From assembly GCA_944389345.1 (NCBI GenBank), contig CALXMA010000003.1:53093-117092 (forward strand): DNA of 64,000 bases, written 5' to 3'. Positions 54,138 through 63,982 of this stretch are shown piece by piece. A program made the position numbers and the translations under genes. Below the pieces are notes generated by a model. It saw only the letters and a program-made list of their open reading frames with translations. It did not search any database and was not told the origin of the DNA. Position 1 is the first letter of the stretch. The number at the start of each line of letters is the position of its first letter. The DNA is from an uncultured Alphaproteobacteria bacterium. GTDB lineage: Bacteria; Pseudomonadota; Alphaproteobacteria; Rs-D84.

Positions 54138-56261
54138 TTACTCGCATGCGCCATACGATTTGGCCACAGGATAATTTTCGATACACACACTGCCCGATAC
54201 CGTGCACGCCCCCGGCACCAGCGTTGTTGTCACGGCATCAACCGGCTTGTAATTAATCTGTGCATTCTTGCAAGCCTCTAAATTCGTCAGCGTATTGCAC
54301 GCACGTTTCCAAGAATCACAATCCACCGCGGTCCCTGTTGGCGAAACCGTATCTGGTAAATTCAGGTTCCATTTCACATAAAAATCTTTCAACGAACCAA
54401 TCGAATAAGATTTACCAAACCCGACCTGGGCCAGACCATCACCAACCCGGCAATTAATATTACTGCGTTCCACAAATGCGGTTATCGCGGTTGCCAACCC
54501 ACCGGCACCGGCACCGATTCCGGCGCCAATTCCGACACTGCGCCACATATTAGAATCTTCGCCATTCTGCAACAAATCCGCGATTGTACCCGTGAATATA
54601 TCGTCCAAACGTTCAACATCAACCGATATACGTATGGCACCCACACACCCGGCATCACCACTGTTACAGTAAATCCCAGCCCCCGACGCCCGCGCCAAAT
54701 TCAATGGCTGGAACGAACAGAATTCATTATCGGCCACACTACCCGTGTCATCACCAACGAACTTCGACAATTCTTCTGCGGTCAAAACATCACTCAAATA
54801 ATCCGCACATTCGCGCAGTGTCAAGAACCCCTGTCCGGCACACTTACGTACAACGCTGTCTGTTGCAACATTGGTAAAGCATTCTTCGATATCGGTATAT
54901 CCGCGACATTCCAGATTAACGCGCGCGCCAACAGTTGTTATACTGACCGTTTCCACGTCGACCGTTCCGCATTTTTTCAATGCCTCTTTGACCTGGATAT
55001 ATCTGTTGTATAAATCCACAACTTCGCGACATTGATTTTCGGTCATTGCATCAACAGACGTCGGGATTAAATCCACCATATATTCCCCGATGGCCCCGAT
55101 ATTTCCATCTGCACGTAATTCTTCGGTCAACATTTCGCGATGCGAACGCAACGAACAATTAAACGCCCGTGCCCCATGTCCGGCCAACGCACCGACACCG
55201 GCACCAACGACGGTTCCGCCACCGATACCAACGACCGCAACCGTACTGGTATCATTCATCAACGAAAATCCGAACAAGTCACGATTACACGTAAATGTAT
55301 CACCCGTTTGGCGCCATACTTCGGCCGGCTGATCATCACCCGCCGCACCAAACAGCCAACTGTTTTTAATAGGATTGTCTTTGTTATACGCCCCGACACG
55401 AATCCAACATTCGGCCGTTGTCGGATCCCACCGTGCATAGTGTCCGCGTTCACCGTCAACACCGGGATTGCCATAATTCAACTGGGCCCCTTGGGGATTG
55501 TTTTTAATCAGTCGTCCCCCGCCCTGGCTGTTATATGCCCCGACACCAATATTATATTCTGCGGTAACCGTGCCACTGTTGGCGACAGCATCAAACGAAG
55601 AACCATACGTATTCACATCCAACAACAGACACGTATTTTCGGCCTGATTAGGTGTTAAACCCGTTTTCCGCAACACGAAATTATAGTACGCCGGTTGCAC
55701 CTTGCGCGAATTAAAGTCAATCCAAACATCGGCGGCCGAACGATAGACAAAATTACAATTTTTGCGTACCTGGGCGATACATTTTTCGACCTGTGTCGCG
55801 CACAAATTCATTCCATTTACAATAGAATTCCGCAAATCTTCGTTAAACAAATCATTGATTCCACCCGGCAACGCCCCCGTATTCACACACAGCAACACGT
55901 CATCCATACACATATCCACGGTGTATTCAGAATCCTTGACACCACCGTCTGGACATTCCGGGGTCGGTTCTGGTTCCGGCTCTGGTTCCGGTTCTGGCTC
56001 AGGTTCTGGGTCTGGGTTTGGATTTGGGGTTGGACTGGTGTCCGGCAAATCCTGTGAAACATTCCCAACGGTAAAGTTCGGCAATGTTGGCATGGTTGGC
56101 ATACGCTGGGATGACATAGATTGCGTTGCCCCGCGGTTCATTTGGGTAACATTGCTGTACGCACCCCGTCCAACGGCATCGGCACCAATTGCGCCCGTCG
56201 CCCCGACGCACATTCCTAAACATACCACAGATGTGCTAAACATTTTCAGCCAAGATTGCAT
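54138..56261 (-). CDS. Secreted cysteine-rich protein with Pro-Glu repeat and glycine zippers
   Basis: 707 residues from the ATG at 56261 (GGGGGAG upstream). Signal peptide ~1-28 (I-G-A). Asn-Pro-Asp-Pro then (E-P) repeats (~80-105) form a stiff linker. Then helical cysteine-rich regions, a central glycine zipper (V-V-G-A-G-V-G-A-L-A-G-H-G-A) near residue 365 and a second (G-I-G-A-G-I-G-A-G-A-G-G-L-A-T) near 590. It lacks the C-M-D-x-F-C motif but shares linker and zipper style with the protein at 49373-51079. Probably in the envelope; function unknown. Confidence 0.8.
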   Translation of the reverse strand: MQSWLKMFSTSVVCLGMCVGATGAIGADAVGRGAYSNVTQMNRGATQSMSSQRMPTMPTLPNFTVGNVSQDLPDTSPTPNPNPDPEPEPEPEPEPEPEPTPECPDGGVKDSEYTVDMCMDDVLLCVNTGALPGGINDLFNEDLRNSIVNGMNLCATQVEKCIAQVRKNCNFVYRSAADVWIDFNSRKVQPAYYNFVLRKTGLTPNQAENTCLLLDVNTYGSSFDAVANSGTVTAEYNIGVGAYNSQGGGRLIKNNPQGAQLNYGNPGVDGERGHYARWDPTTAECWIRVGAYNKDNPIKNSWLFGAAGDDQPAEVWRQTGDTFTCNRDLFGFSLMNDTSTVAVVGIGGGTVVGAGVGALAGHGARAFNCSLRSHREMLTEELRADGNIGAIGEYMVDLIPTSVDAMTENQCREVVDLYNRYIQVKEALKKCGTVDVETVSITTVGARVNLECRGYTDIEECFTNVATDSVVRKCAGQGFLTLRECADYLSDVLTAEELSKFVGDDTGSVADNEFCSFQPLNLARASGAGIYCNSGDAGCVGAIRISVDVERLDDIFTGTIADLLQNGEDSNMWRSVGIGAGIGAGAGGLATAITAFVERSNINCRVGDGLAQVGFGKSYSIGSLKDFYVKWNLNLPDTVSPTGTAVDCDSWKRACNTLTNLEACKNAQINYKPVDAVTTTLVPGACTVSGSVCIENYPVAKSYGACE

Positions 56262-56362
56262 AAAAACTCCCCCTTGAATGTTATCCCTGTAATTATACCG
56301 TAAAAACACCGGAAAAAAAAGCACTTTTTAGTCAAAAACAATACACAAATTCATAACACAGA

Positions 56363-56390
56363 TTGACAAATAAATTTAATTGTCTATAAT
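56363..56390 (+). promoter_or_regulatory. Strong promoter giving a probably leaderless mRNA
   Basis: TTGACA, 16-base spacer, TATAAT. The -10 ends six bases before the ATG at 56397, so the expected start of transcription falls on or next to the start codon. Confidence 0.75.
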
Positions 56391-56396
56391 CAAAAC

Positions 56397-57464
56397 ATGA
56401 TTAGTAAAATCCGCGATTTTATTACACAAAACCGTTATGCCCTGATATGGACCATTTGCTATATTTTGGTCGTGTGGGCAATTTTGCGTTGGCTGTTTAA
56501 CTTTGATATGTTTTCTGCATCGAATTGGCATACATTAATCCACGCAGAATTACGTGGTTTTCCCGGATTCGTGTTCGGGATACTGGTTTTGTCGGCTTTA
56601 CCGTTATATATTGCCACAACATCCATCATTTTGCGCACAAAAAAACCACTGTTTACGATACCATTGCCAAAGATTTTAACACCGGTCCCGGCCGACAAAC
56701 CGACCACACCAGACACCCCGACCACCACACCACCGGAATCACAACCAGACATCGCCACCACCCAACAACCCAATCCAGAAAAATCATACCCAGCCGAACT
56801 GCGCGACGCTTTTTTACGTGTGCGTAATAATATGAGTCCAATTCAACGGTCAAATTTTGACCTGGGCAACATAACAACCAATAACACAAACGCGCCGACA
56901 ATACCCACGGCCACCCCGCCCCAGCCAATACCTGTTGCAAACACACAACCCAAAACAACCACCCCGCCCCCTGGGACACTGCCATTGCCAACAGACTTTG
57001 ACACACCATCTGACGACGACGGCATGGGCATGTACGGCGATATAGATTTTCCGATTGATACGCCAACATTTTCAGAAATAAATTTTGACGACACACCCAC
57101 ATCGGCCGACGATGCCACACCACAACCAACAAACGCAACAGATAATAATACAAACCCTGTCATCAAATACATGGAATCGCATGGAATAAAATGCGAAACC
57201 CAAGACAACATCATACTGACCCCGACAATGGCGATTGCAACACACGACGACCCAGATTTTTGGATTGCGGACATAGACACATGGTTTGCCGCCGGGAAAC
57301 AAAAACCATCCCCGATAACCGCACTGACAAAAATCGCCCAGGCCCAGAATTTACAACCCGTATTATACCTGGGGCAAACAAATATTCTGGACCTGGACAC
57401 GCGTCGTGCCGAATGGGAATCTGCCGGCATAACGGTAATTACCAACCTGGACGAATTAAAATAA
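56397..57464 (+). CDS. Two-helix membrane protein with Pro/Thr linker and C-terminal domain
   Basis: 355 residues, not recognised. Two membrane helices (~14-34 and ~55-78), a long disordered Pro/Thr/Asn linker (~90-255), then a folded C-terminal domain (~258-355) with a D-F-W-I-A-D-I-D-T-W-F-A core. That domain is reminiscent of restriction-endonuclease-like folds in topology, but no catalytic motif is clear. The linker and tail are probably cytoplasmic. There is no ribosome-binding site; see the promoter entry. Confidence 0.75.
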   Translation: MISKIRDFITQNRYALIWTICYILVVWAILRWLFNFDMFSASNWHTLIHAELRGFPGFVFGILVLSALPLYIATTSIILRTKKPLFTIPLPKILTPVPADKPTTPDTPTTTPPESQPDIATTQQPNPEKSYPAELRDAFLRVRNNMSPIQRSNFDLGNITTNNTNAPTIPTATPPQPIPVANTQPKTTTPPPGTLPLPTDFDTPSDDDGMGMYGDIDFPIDTPTFSEINFDDTPTSADDATPQPTNATDNNTNPVIKYMESHGIKCETQDNIILTPTMAIATHDDPDFWIADIDTWFAAGKQKPSPITALTKIAQAQNLQPVLYLGQTNILDLDTRRAEWESAGITVITNLDELK

Positions 57465-57551
57465 CCCGCACCCAATAATTACGGATGAAATAACCATTCG
57501 CCCACATTGTCATTACGAAACGAACATATTAACACAACAAGAACAAAAGAA

Positions 57552-57577
57552 ACAAAAACGCCCCAAACGGGGCGTTT
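57552..57577 (-). terminator. Intrinsic terminator of the 993-residue gene
   Basis: Minus-strand AACGCCCC-GTTT-GGGGCGTT followed by a short T run. Confidence 0.88.
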
Positions 57578-57579
57578 TA

Positions 57580-60561
57580 TCAGAACTGGATATCTTCACA
57601 GGTTTCAACCGGATCATTCCACCGTTTACAGTACTTACTGCCAAACAATGGATTCTTGGTTTTTCCGCATTGCTGTGAACGCACACACTTATGACATACC
57701 AGTGTTTCCCATTCAAACGTTGCGGTTACGACCTCTTTATAATTCCATTGGTTCAACTGCTTAGACCCAATCAATTCACGTTGCATTGACGCATCTTCAC
57801 CGTTTGCAGACGAACTTTTTAGTCCTTCTGCCGCCATTAATCCACCGGCTGCGGCTATTCCAGCACCTGCAACGGCTGCCCCAACTGTTCCTGCAACAGT
57901 CGCAGCACCAACCGCCGCCATGGCCGCCCCACCAGTAAACACTGTTGCCACCGCCAACGCACCAATTCCCAGTACTTTACCGAACCAATTTCCAGGTGGG
58001 TTTGGTGATTTTGGCAAACTGGCCATTTCTGCAAAGTTTACACACGCCTCACGTGCCATTTCACGACGAACGTCCAATGCATTTTCGCCCTGGATTTCCG
58101 CCATACGTTCACCGATGGTCGCATAATCTTGCATCATACGTTCCGTCAATTCGTCGTACTTTTTATAGTAATTATCCTTGGCCTGTTTTAATGCCGCCGT
58201 GGCAATAATCGTACGCATCTGTTTGGTCAGCGCCGGGAAACGTCCCGTAATTCCACTGCGGTCGACAACATTACCCGCCCGATCAACGTTTTGTATTCCT
58301 TGGACTTCACGCCCTGTCATACAATACTGAACCTTGGGGTCTGCCTCTATCGCGGCGATTGCGGTATCAATATTTTTCTGTAACACCGCCAATTCAGACG
58401 ACAGTTTATCCTTATCTTCTTCGCTTATATCTGTTTCGCCAATTTTTTCCAGATAATCATCAACACTGGTCAAACGTCCATTTTCATCAATTTCAACGTT
58501 TTCCCAATATATTAAACCATCAATAACACCAGCAAAAGGTGTAACTGGGCCCAATTGCGTGCTCGTAGACATCTCAACACGCCCCAGTTCTGTATCCAAA
58601 ATTTGCGACACATCCGTTCTGCACCTGCCGTAATCTATTTGTAAGCTGTTGTCATAATTTGTATACTCACAAATCTTGTATTCCAACGAACGCGCGCCGA
58701 TATTTTCATCCACGGTCAAATTAGAACACGTCTGATCATCACCACACACGGTAATCATTGCTTCATCCGCGGCATTTTGGCATTCTGTTAACATATTATT
58801 ATCTATGTTCAAGAACACACCCTGGGCGATACTGTACAATTGTTCATACACATCGTCATCACGGATTTCGGTATCACCATAAATTTCTTGGCATCCAACC
58901 AACGTATCGTATGGACACATACGCACGATGGTATCGGTATCTAAACCAATACACTGCGTGTAATCTTCGCCACATCTGTCTTCGGATTGCAGACATTCTT
59001 TGAATTGCGAAGAACACGAATTCACACGCATAGATCCCAAACGCGCCAAAACAAAGTCCCAAATATCAGAACCTTCGGCGGCGGTTTCAGAAACGGTCGA
59101 AACCCCACATGCATTCAACGGCACCTGGCACAGGTTCAACATAGTCCCAGGCCGGGTCAAACATAAATCATACGAACCTTCGGGGTCATTGGGATCCATT
59201 GTATCCAAACACGCCTGTTGAAAACACGATGAAATATTCCCGATACAGTTCTGACGAACATTATCTTCTGCAATCAGTTCTGCGGACTTAACCTGGGGTG
59301 CAATATCACGCAGAAACGTATCCCACACCTGGTCTGCAACGGCCTGGCACTGGCGCGTTACGGTATCGCACAGCGGTTTCTTAGACAGCAAAATATCATA
59401 CGTAGACGCCTTGATTTCTATACTGGTAACGGCACCTTGAATTTCATACGTATCGGCATCCGCCCCACGACCACGTGTATTGGTCGAATCGAATGCGGCA
59501 ACAGACGCGCACCCAGAAAAGTCTTCACCACACCCACCGGTCGTTATCATACAATTTCTGAATTCAACCGTGCATTGACCCAAATCATATTTGTTTGCGG
59601 TCTGATACTGTTCCAACGCGGCATCACGCAACGCCTGTTCTGCGACATACAATTTTTGCGCGCTTGCATTTTTCTGTTGCTTCAAACTGTTTTCATACGC
59701 GGAACAATCAGAACGAATTTGCTGGGCATACATCAATTGCAACATAGACAATTCATCGGCACATTCTGGCATCTGTTCCACACAAATACTGTGCGATGCC
59801 TGATATAATGCATCACCCTCTTTACCTTCAATCGGACTGGCCATTATTCCGGTATCGGCAAATATATCTTCGGCACTAAAATCCACGGGCGCCATCCAAG
59901 ACGTCAAATCCAACGGCGTTTGATTTTGTTCTTCGGCTTCTTCCAATATAGACTGTGCAACCGCATTTGCGTTTGCGATTGCAATATCGGCGGCATCGCC
60001 CATTTCAATTCTTTCGACGCCATACGTCGCCATTTGATAACTTTGTTGGTCTAATTCTTCTATTTGCGCCAATATATCATCCAATTCGGCATTTCTGTCG
60101 CTACAAATACAGCGCCCACCGCTGTCATTATCCAACATACAGAAAGAATCCATACAACCATAATACTTATCACGACACGCCTGGCTGACCACTACGTTTT
60201 CATTTGCGGCCGCAATGGTGGTTCCCGTATTAATTACCCGCTGTGTTGCGCCGGCACGTGCAGACACGCGTGTTGCCGCCGTTCCCGTATTTGTCGTGGT
60301 GGCCCCACGATTAACCGTCGTACGTCCCGCGGTTGCGGCACGCGCCGTAACATTTTGTGCCGGTTGCGCCGTACGTGTTGTTGCACTGCGTGCAGATGTC
60401 GCACTGCGCGCGGTTACGGCCCCTGTGCGCGACGTCGCCGTTGTTGTTGCCGTTGCACCCGTATTGTTCCCAGACTGACCACGTCTTTGCTGGGGCACGG
60501 CGGATTCCGCACCAGATACAACCCCCATCAACAACGCACAAAAAATCGCAAGTTTTTTCAT
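57580..60561 (-). CDS. Large secreted cysteine-rich protein, CMDxFC family
   Basis: 993 residues, the largest of the family. Signal peptide ~1-20 (A-E-S-A). Low-complexity Thr/Ala/Arg linker (~35-110). C129 and C-M-D-S-F-C at 136-141, then G-G-R-C-I-C-S. Shared blocks: N-K-Y-D-L-G-Q-C-T-V-E-F-R-N-C-M, Q-A-V-A-D-Q-V-W, and R-C-G-E-D-Y-T-Q-C-I-G-L-D. Near the C-terminus is a long Ala/Gly zipper, then C-H-K-C ... C-E-D-I-Q-F. Closest in the window to the protein at 22497-25061, 33 kb away. AAGGAAAGG precedes the ATG. Function unknown. Confidence 0.86.
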   Translation of the reverse strand: MKKLAIFCALLMGVVSGAESAVPQQRRGQSGNNTGATATTTATSRTGAVTARSATSARSATTRTAQPAQNVTARAATAGRTTVNRGATTTNTGTAATRVSARAGATQRVINTGTTIAAANENVVVSQACRDKYYGCMDSFCMLDNDSGGRCICSDRNAELDDILAQIEELDQQSYQMATYGVERIEMGDAADIAIANANAVAQSILEEAEEQNQTPLDLTSWMAPVDFSAEDIFADTGIMASPIEGKEGDALYQASHSICVEQMPECADELSMLQLMYAQQIRSDCSAYENSLKQQKNASAQKLYVAEQALRDAALEQYQTANKYDLGQCTVEFRNCMITTGGCGEDFSGCASVAAFDSTNTRGRGADADTYEIQGAVTSIEIKASTYDILLSKKPLCDTVTRQCQAVADQVWDTFLRDIAPQVKSAELIAEDNVRQNCIGNISSCFQQACLDTMDPNDPEGSYDLCLTRPGTMLNLCQVPLNACGVSTVSETAAEGSDIWDFVLARLGSMRVNSCSSQFKECLQSEDRCGEDYTQCIGLDTDTIVRMCPYDTLVGCQEIYGDTEIRDDDVYEQLYSIAQGVFLNIDNNMLTECQNAADEAMITVCGDDQTCSNLTVDENIGARSLEYKICEYTNYDNSLQIDYGRCRTDVSQILDTELGRVEMSTSTQLGPVTPFAGVIDGLIYWENVEIDENGRLTSVDDYLEKIGETDISEEDKDKLSSELAVLQKNIDTAIAAIEADPKVQYCMTGREVQGIQNVDRAGNVVDRSGITGRFPALTKQMRTIIATAALKQAKDNYYKKYDELTERMMQDYATIGERMAEIQGENALDVRREMAREACVNFAEMASLPKSPNPPGNWFGKVLGIGALAVATVFTGGAAMAAVGAATVAGTVGAAVAGAGIAAAGGLMAAEGLKSSSANGEDASMQRELIGSKQLNQWNYKEVVTATFEWETLVCHKCVRSQQCGKTKNPLFGSKYCKRWNDPVETCEDIQF

Positions 60562-60666
60562 AGACCTTTCCTTATAGACTCATACAATTTTATCATATTT
60601 GCTAAACTTGTGAAAACTGTTTTTTTCACAAATCCCTAACTTTTTTCCATGAAACACGACCGTACA

Positions 60667-60694
60667 TTGACAACATATCTTTTTGTACTATAAT
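60667..60694 (+). promoter_or_regulatory. Promoter of the DUF3419 gene
   Basis: TTGACA, 16-base spacer, TATAAT, 32 bases before the ATG. Confidence 0.75.
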
Positions 60695-60726
60695 TACAGG
60701 GGTAAAGGAAAAACACAGGAATTACA

Positions 60727-61587
60727 ATGAAACAAAACATACATACACCAAATATCAAAGATGCGCGCGCAGAATTTATGACATTACGCAACGGCGTCGC
60801 CGTACACAAACAAACAGATATGTTTTCACCGTATTCTCCGGCGTGGTTGATTACCAACGAAGATATCCGCTGGGTATCGGGCACAACCAGCGACGAAGCA
60901 AAACGCGTTCTGACCGTATGTGGCAGTGGCGACCATCCTATTTTCTATGCCATGAACGGCGCACAAAATGTCGACACATTCGACTTGTCATTTTGCGCCA
61001 AGGCATTGATGGATATAAAAACGACCGCCATACAAAAAATGTCATATGAAGAATACGTCCCATTTTTGTATGACTTGTATTATAAAACACCAGACGAATT
61101 ACCAACATTACAACGCATGTTGGGCGACATGCCACGCGACACCGCATACTTCATCAAGAATATGGGCAACTGTATGATGTTTTCGCACGCATGCAACCCA
61201 GATTCATACAAAGAACATCTGCCCACGGCGCGCGAATATGCCCAAATCCAGCGCAAAATTCACAAACCGTTTAACTTTATATGGTCAGACCTGTGCCAGG
61301 TAAACACAAAACTGACGGGCGAATACGACGTTATAAACCTGTCCAACATTCTGGACTATATACAAAAACCCGAAACGGTACACAATATTTTGGAAACGAT
61401 GGGCAAACGCCTGCGTCCAGGCGGTTGGATGATTGCGCAAAATGGCTATTTTGGAATTTCAAAACACCACAACACATATTACACCGCATCCAAAAAATTT
61501 GAATCTTGGGCCCGTATTGGAACACTGCCCAAAGAAAAGAACAAGGCTAACACTGAACTGATTGCCGTTCTGCAACGCGTTCGTTAA
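60727..61587 (+). CDS. DUF3419 (BtaA-like) SAM-dependent protein
   Basis: 286 residues. A Rossmann-like SAM site V-L-T-V-C-G-S-G-D-H-P, then V-D-T-F-D-L-S and S-Y-E-E-Y, match DUF3419 proteins. Characterised relatives such as BtaA transfer the 3-amino-3-carboxypropyl group of S-adenosylmethionine to diacylglycerol for betaine lipid synthesis. This protein is shorter than BtaA (~400) and no BtaB partner is near, so its substrate is open. The later L-R-P-G-G-W-M-I block is methyltransferase-like. Confidence 0.75.
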   Translation: MKQNIHTPNIKDARAEFMTLRNGVAVHKQTDMFSPYSPAWLITNEDIRWVSGTTSDEAKRVLTVCGSGDHPIFYAMNGAQNVDTFDLSFCAKALMDIKTTAIQKMSYEEYVPFLYDLYYKTPDELPTLQRMLGDMPRDTAYFIKNMGNCMMFSHACNPDSYKEHLPTAREYAQIQRKIHKPFNFIWSDLCQVNTKLTGEYDVINLSNILDYIQKPETVHNILETMGKRLRPGGWMIAQNGYFGISKHHNTYYTASKKFESWARIGTLPKEKNKANTELIAVLQRVR

Positions 61588-61601
61588 CCAGCAACAAAAA
61601 C

Positions 61602-61630
61602 ACCCCGGAACAAAATCCGGGGTTTGTTTT
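61602..61630 (+). terminator. Intrinsic terminator of the DUF3419 gene
   Basis: ACCCCGG/CCGGGGT hairpin followed by T-rich sequence. Confidence 0.88.
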
Positions 61631-61647
61631 ATATAATCAGATAAAAC

Positions 61648-61674
61648 AAAAAACGCCCCGATTGGGGCGCTTTT
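61648..61674 (-). terminator. Intrinsic terminator after rplQ
   Basis: Minus-strand GCGCCCC-AATC-GGGGCG followed by six T, directly after the stop. Confidence 0.92.
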
Positions 61675-61675
61675 A

Positions 61676-62236
61676 TTATTTACCCGTTGCACGACGTTTC
61701 ACGGCAACCGATTTCTTGGCACCTTTGGCCTTGGCCGAATTCGGCGCATCTGTATCGATTTTTTCCGCCGGCGCCTTGACAGATTTTTCTTTCTTTTCTG
61801 CCTTGGCTTCGTCTTTGGCCACCGCCTTGTCTTCGGACGCGACCGCTGGCTTTACAGACTTTTTCGCATTCACATCGCGATCAACCAATTCAATAATCGC
61901 CATAGGGGCGGCATCGCCATAACGGAACCCGGCCTTTAACACGCGGGTATAGCCACCTGGACGTTTGGCATAGCGCGGTCCCAACACGGTGAACAATTTT
62001 TTAACCGTTGCATCAGAACCATTGCCCAATTCACTGGCCACCAAACGACGATTAGCAACACTGTCGACCTTGGCGCGGGTAATCAACTTTTCGACAACAC
62101 CACGCAAATCTTTGGCCTTTGGCAAAGTTGTTTTAATCTGTTCTTTTTCAATCAAGTTTTTCGCCAGACCAATAAACAAGGCCTTGCGTGCATTAGTATC
62201 GCGATTAAAAGTGCGACCTGCTTTCATATGTCTCAT
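61676..62236 (-). CDS. rplQ: 50S ribosomal protein L17
   Basis: 186 residues. It begins [12 protein letters not shown] with A-R-K-A-L-F, the L17 core, to ~120. The last ~65 residues form a Lys/Ala/Glu-rich tail, longer than E. coli L17 (127) but of a kind seen in Alphaproteobacteria. AAGGAG precedes the ATG. Second gene after rpoA, with the usual rpoA-rplQ order. Confidence 0.97.
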   Translation of the reverse strand: MRHMKAGRTFNRDTNARKALFIGLAKNLIEKEQIKTTLPKAKDLRGVVEKLITRAKVDSVANRRLVASELGNGSDATVKKLFTVLGPRYAKRPGGYTRVLKAGFRYGDAAPMAIIELVDRDVNAKKSVKPAVASEDKAVAKDEAKAEKKEKSVKAPAEKIDTDAPNSAKAKGAKKSVAVKRRATGK

Positions 62237-62331
62237 TGATTACTCCTTTTGTTGTTTCCGCCCGGTTTTACCCGGGATTGGTACGAGACACGCGCCCTGA
62301 CCCACCCGTGGGCCAGCAACGCGGATTTAAT

Positions 62332-63360
62332 TTACTTATATGGGTCTTCGTATTTCTTGGCCAATTCTGCGATATTTTCTGGTGGCCAACCCGGTACTTC
62401 CATCCCCAGGCTTAAACCCATTGCTTCCAATTGGACTTTGATTTCGTTCAAAGACTTGCGGCCAAAGTTTGGTGTTTTCAACATATCGGCTTCGGTCTTT
62501 TGCACCAATTCGCCCAACCAGTTAATCTTGTCATTTTTCAGACAATTGTTTGCACGAACCGACAATTCCAGTTCGTCAACGTGCTTTAACAATTTCGGAT
62601 CAAACGGCAGAGTGTCCTTGGCCTTTTCTTCTTCGGTCGGCGCGTTGATTTGTGCCGGATCTTCAAAGTTAATAAAGACCACCAACTGATCCGTCAGAAT
62701 ACGTGCCGCCAACGCGATTGCATCTTCTGGCGACACAGACCCGTTTGTTTTCACGGTCATTTCCAATTTGTCGTAATCGGTGCTTTGTCCCACGCGGGTT
62801 TCAGACACCGCCGTCGCGACATTCAAAATCGGTGAAAAGATTGAATCAACCGGGATAACACCCAAAGGCAAACCATCTGCATGCGCGGACGCCGGCACAT
62901 AACCACGTCCCGTCGACAGTGTAATTTCCATATCCAGATTTGCCCCATCATCCAGTGTGCAAATTTCGGCATCTTTGTTCATAACCTCTACCCCGCCGGA
63001 CGTTTCAATCATACCCGCGGTAACGACGGCCGGACCTTTGACCTTTAATGTGGCCTTGTGCTGACCTTCGTTCAGTGCCTTGAAATACACACCTTTCAGG
63101 TTTAATACAATATCTGTTACATCTTCACGAACACCCTGGATGCTGGAAAATTCGTGCTGGACCCCATCAATTTTAATATAAATCGGTGCACAACCCTGTA
63201 ACGAAGACAACAACACGCGACGCAGTGCCGTCCCCAATGTCAGACCGAAACCCTTTTCCAACGGTTCCGCAATCAAAGTCGCCTGATTAGGGTTATGTTC
63301 ATCAACCTTGATATTCAGTTTTTTGGGTTTAATCAAAGTGACCCAGTTTTTTTCAATCAT
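62332..63360 (-). CDS. rpoA: RNA polymerase alpha subunit
   Basis: 342 residues from the ATG at 63360, chosen because GGAGG lies six bases upstream. The N-terminal dimer domain has [17 protein letters not shown], and the C-terminal domain has N-C-L-K and [12 protein letters not shown] for UP-element and activator contact. The usual upstream neighbours rpsM and rpsK are absent; a divergent unrelated gene lies there instead and a promoter is present, so rpoA-rplQ is an independent unit here. Confidence 0.97.
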   Translation of the reverse strand: MIEKNWVTLIKPKKLNIKVDEHNPNQATLIAEPLEKGFGLTLGTALRRVLLSSLQGCAPIYIKIDGVQHEFSSIQGVREDVTDIVLNLKGVYFKALNEGQHKATLKVKGPAVVTAGMIETSGGVEVMNKDAEICTLDDGANLDMEITLSTGRGYVPASAHADGLPLGVIPVDSIFSPILNVATAVSETRVGQSTDYDKLEMTVKTNGSVSPEDAIALAARILTDQLVVFINFEDPAQINAPTEEEKAKDTLPFDPKLLKHVDELELSVRANNCLKNDKINWLGELVQKTEADMLKTPNFGRKSLNEIKVQLEAMGLSLGMEVPGWPPENIAELAKKYEDPYK

Positions 63361-63436
63361 TAAATCCTCCATTCGGCTTAGTTTATCATTTTCGCCAATC
63401 GGCCACGTATGGGAACTGACCCCAACGCGCCCGCGC

Positions 63437-63465
63437 ATTTTATACCACAAATCCGCAAAAGTCAA
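63437..63465 (-). promoter_or_regulatory. Promoter of rpoA-rplQ
   Basis: Minus-strand TTGACT, 17-base spacer, TAAAAT (also readable as an extended -10 TGG-TATAAA), about 77 bases before the rpoA start. Confidence 0.65.
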
Positions 63466-63522
63466 ACAATTATTGATTTTTTCCGCATAACCCATAACCC
63501 AAAAATTATTTTGTCTAAAATA

Positions 63523-63551
63523 TTGACAATCAATAAAAATTGTACTAATGT
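63523..63551 (+). promoter_or_regulatory. Promoter of the small secreted protein gene
   Basis: TTGACA, 17-base spacer, TAATGT, 29 bases before the ATG. Confidence 0.65.
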
Positions 63552-63580
63552 CTAAATAAACAGAACAAAAGGGTCTTCTG

Positions 63581-63982
63581 ATGAAAAAAATTGCTTTATT
63601 TGGTATCTTTGCCGGGATTATGACATTGGCCGGTGGCGCCTATGCAGACGGCTATGTTGAAACAGAAACGGTAAACGCATACGAAACGATAACAATTGAT
63701 ACAGTTACGTATGTCAACGATGGGTACGTTGCCCCGGCGCGTGTACGCGTTGCCACACCGACGCCATGTCGTTCGGCATCATCTTTGCACGTTGCGCGCG
63801 ATTGCGGGTGCAATAAACCGGTCCAAAAAAAACTGGCCCCGGTCAGTGTTAAAAAGTATACCGAGGTTATAGATCATTACCAAGTATACGAACCAGTTGT
63901 TTCATATCGTCCGGCCGGCGAATACACAACCCGCCGTTATATCGATGCCCCAAATCCACATTGTGGCACATGCGCACGATAA
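63581..63982 (+). CDS. Small secreted hypothetical protein
   Basis: 133 residues, not recognised. Signal peptide ~1-22 (A-Y-A-D). The mature part is rich in Tyr, Val and Thr with a central C-R-S ... D-C-G-C-N cluster and a C-terminal H-C-G-T-C-A-R, six cysteines in all, so intramolecular disulfides are likely. AAAAGGG lies upstream of the ATG. The stop is 18 bases from the window end, so its terminator is not visible. Confidence 0.78.
   Translation: MKKIALFGIFAGIMTLAGGAYADGYVETETVNAYETITIDTVTYVNDGYVAPARVRVATPTPCRSASSLHVARDCGCNKPVQKKLAPVSVKKYTEVIDHYQVYEPVVSYRPAGEYTTRRYIDAPNPHCGTCAR

Noticed and set aside
63361..63495. Longer rpoA start upstream
   Set aside because: It overlaps the promoter and lacks a ribosome site, whereas GGAGG precedes the ATG at 63360.
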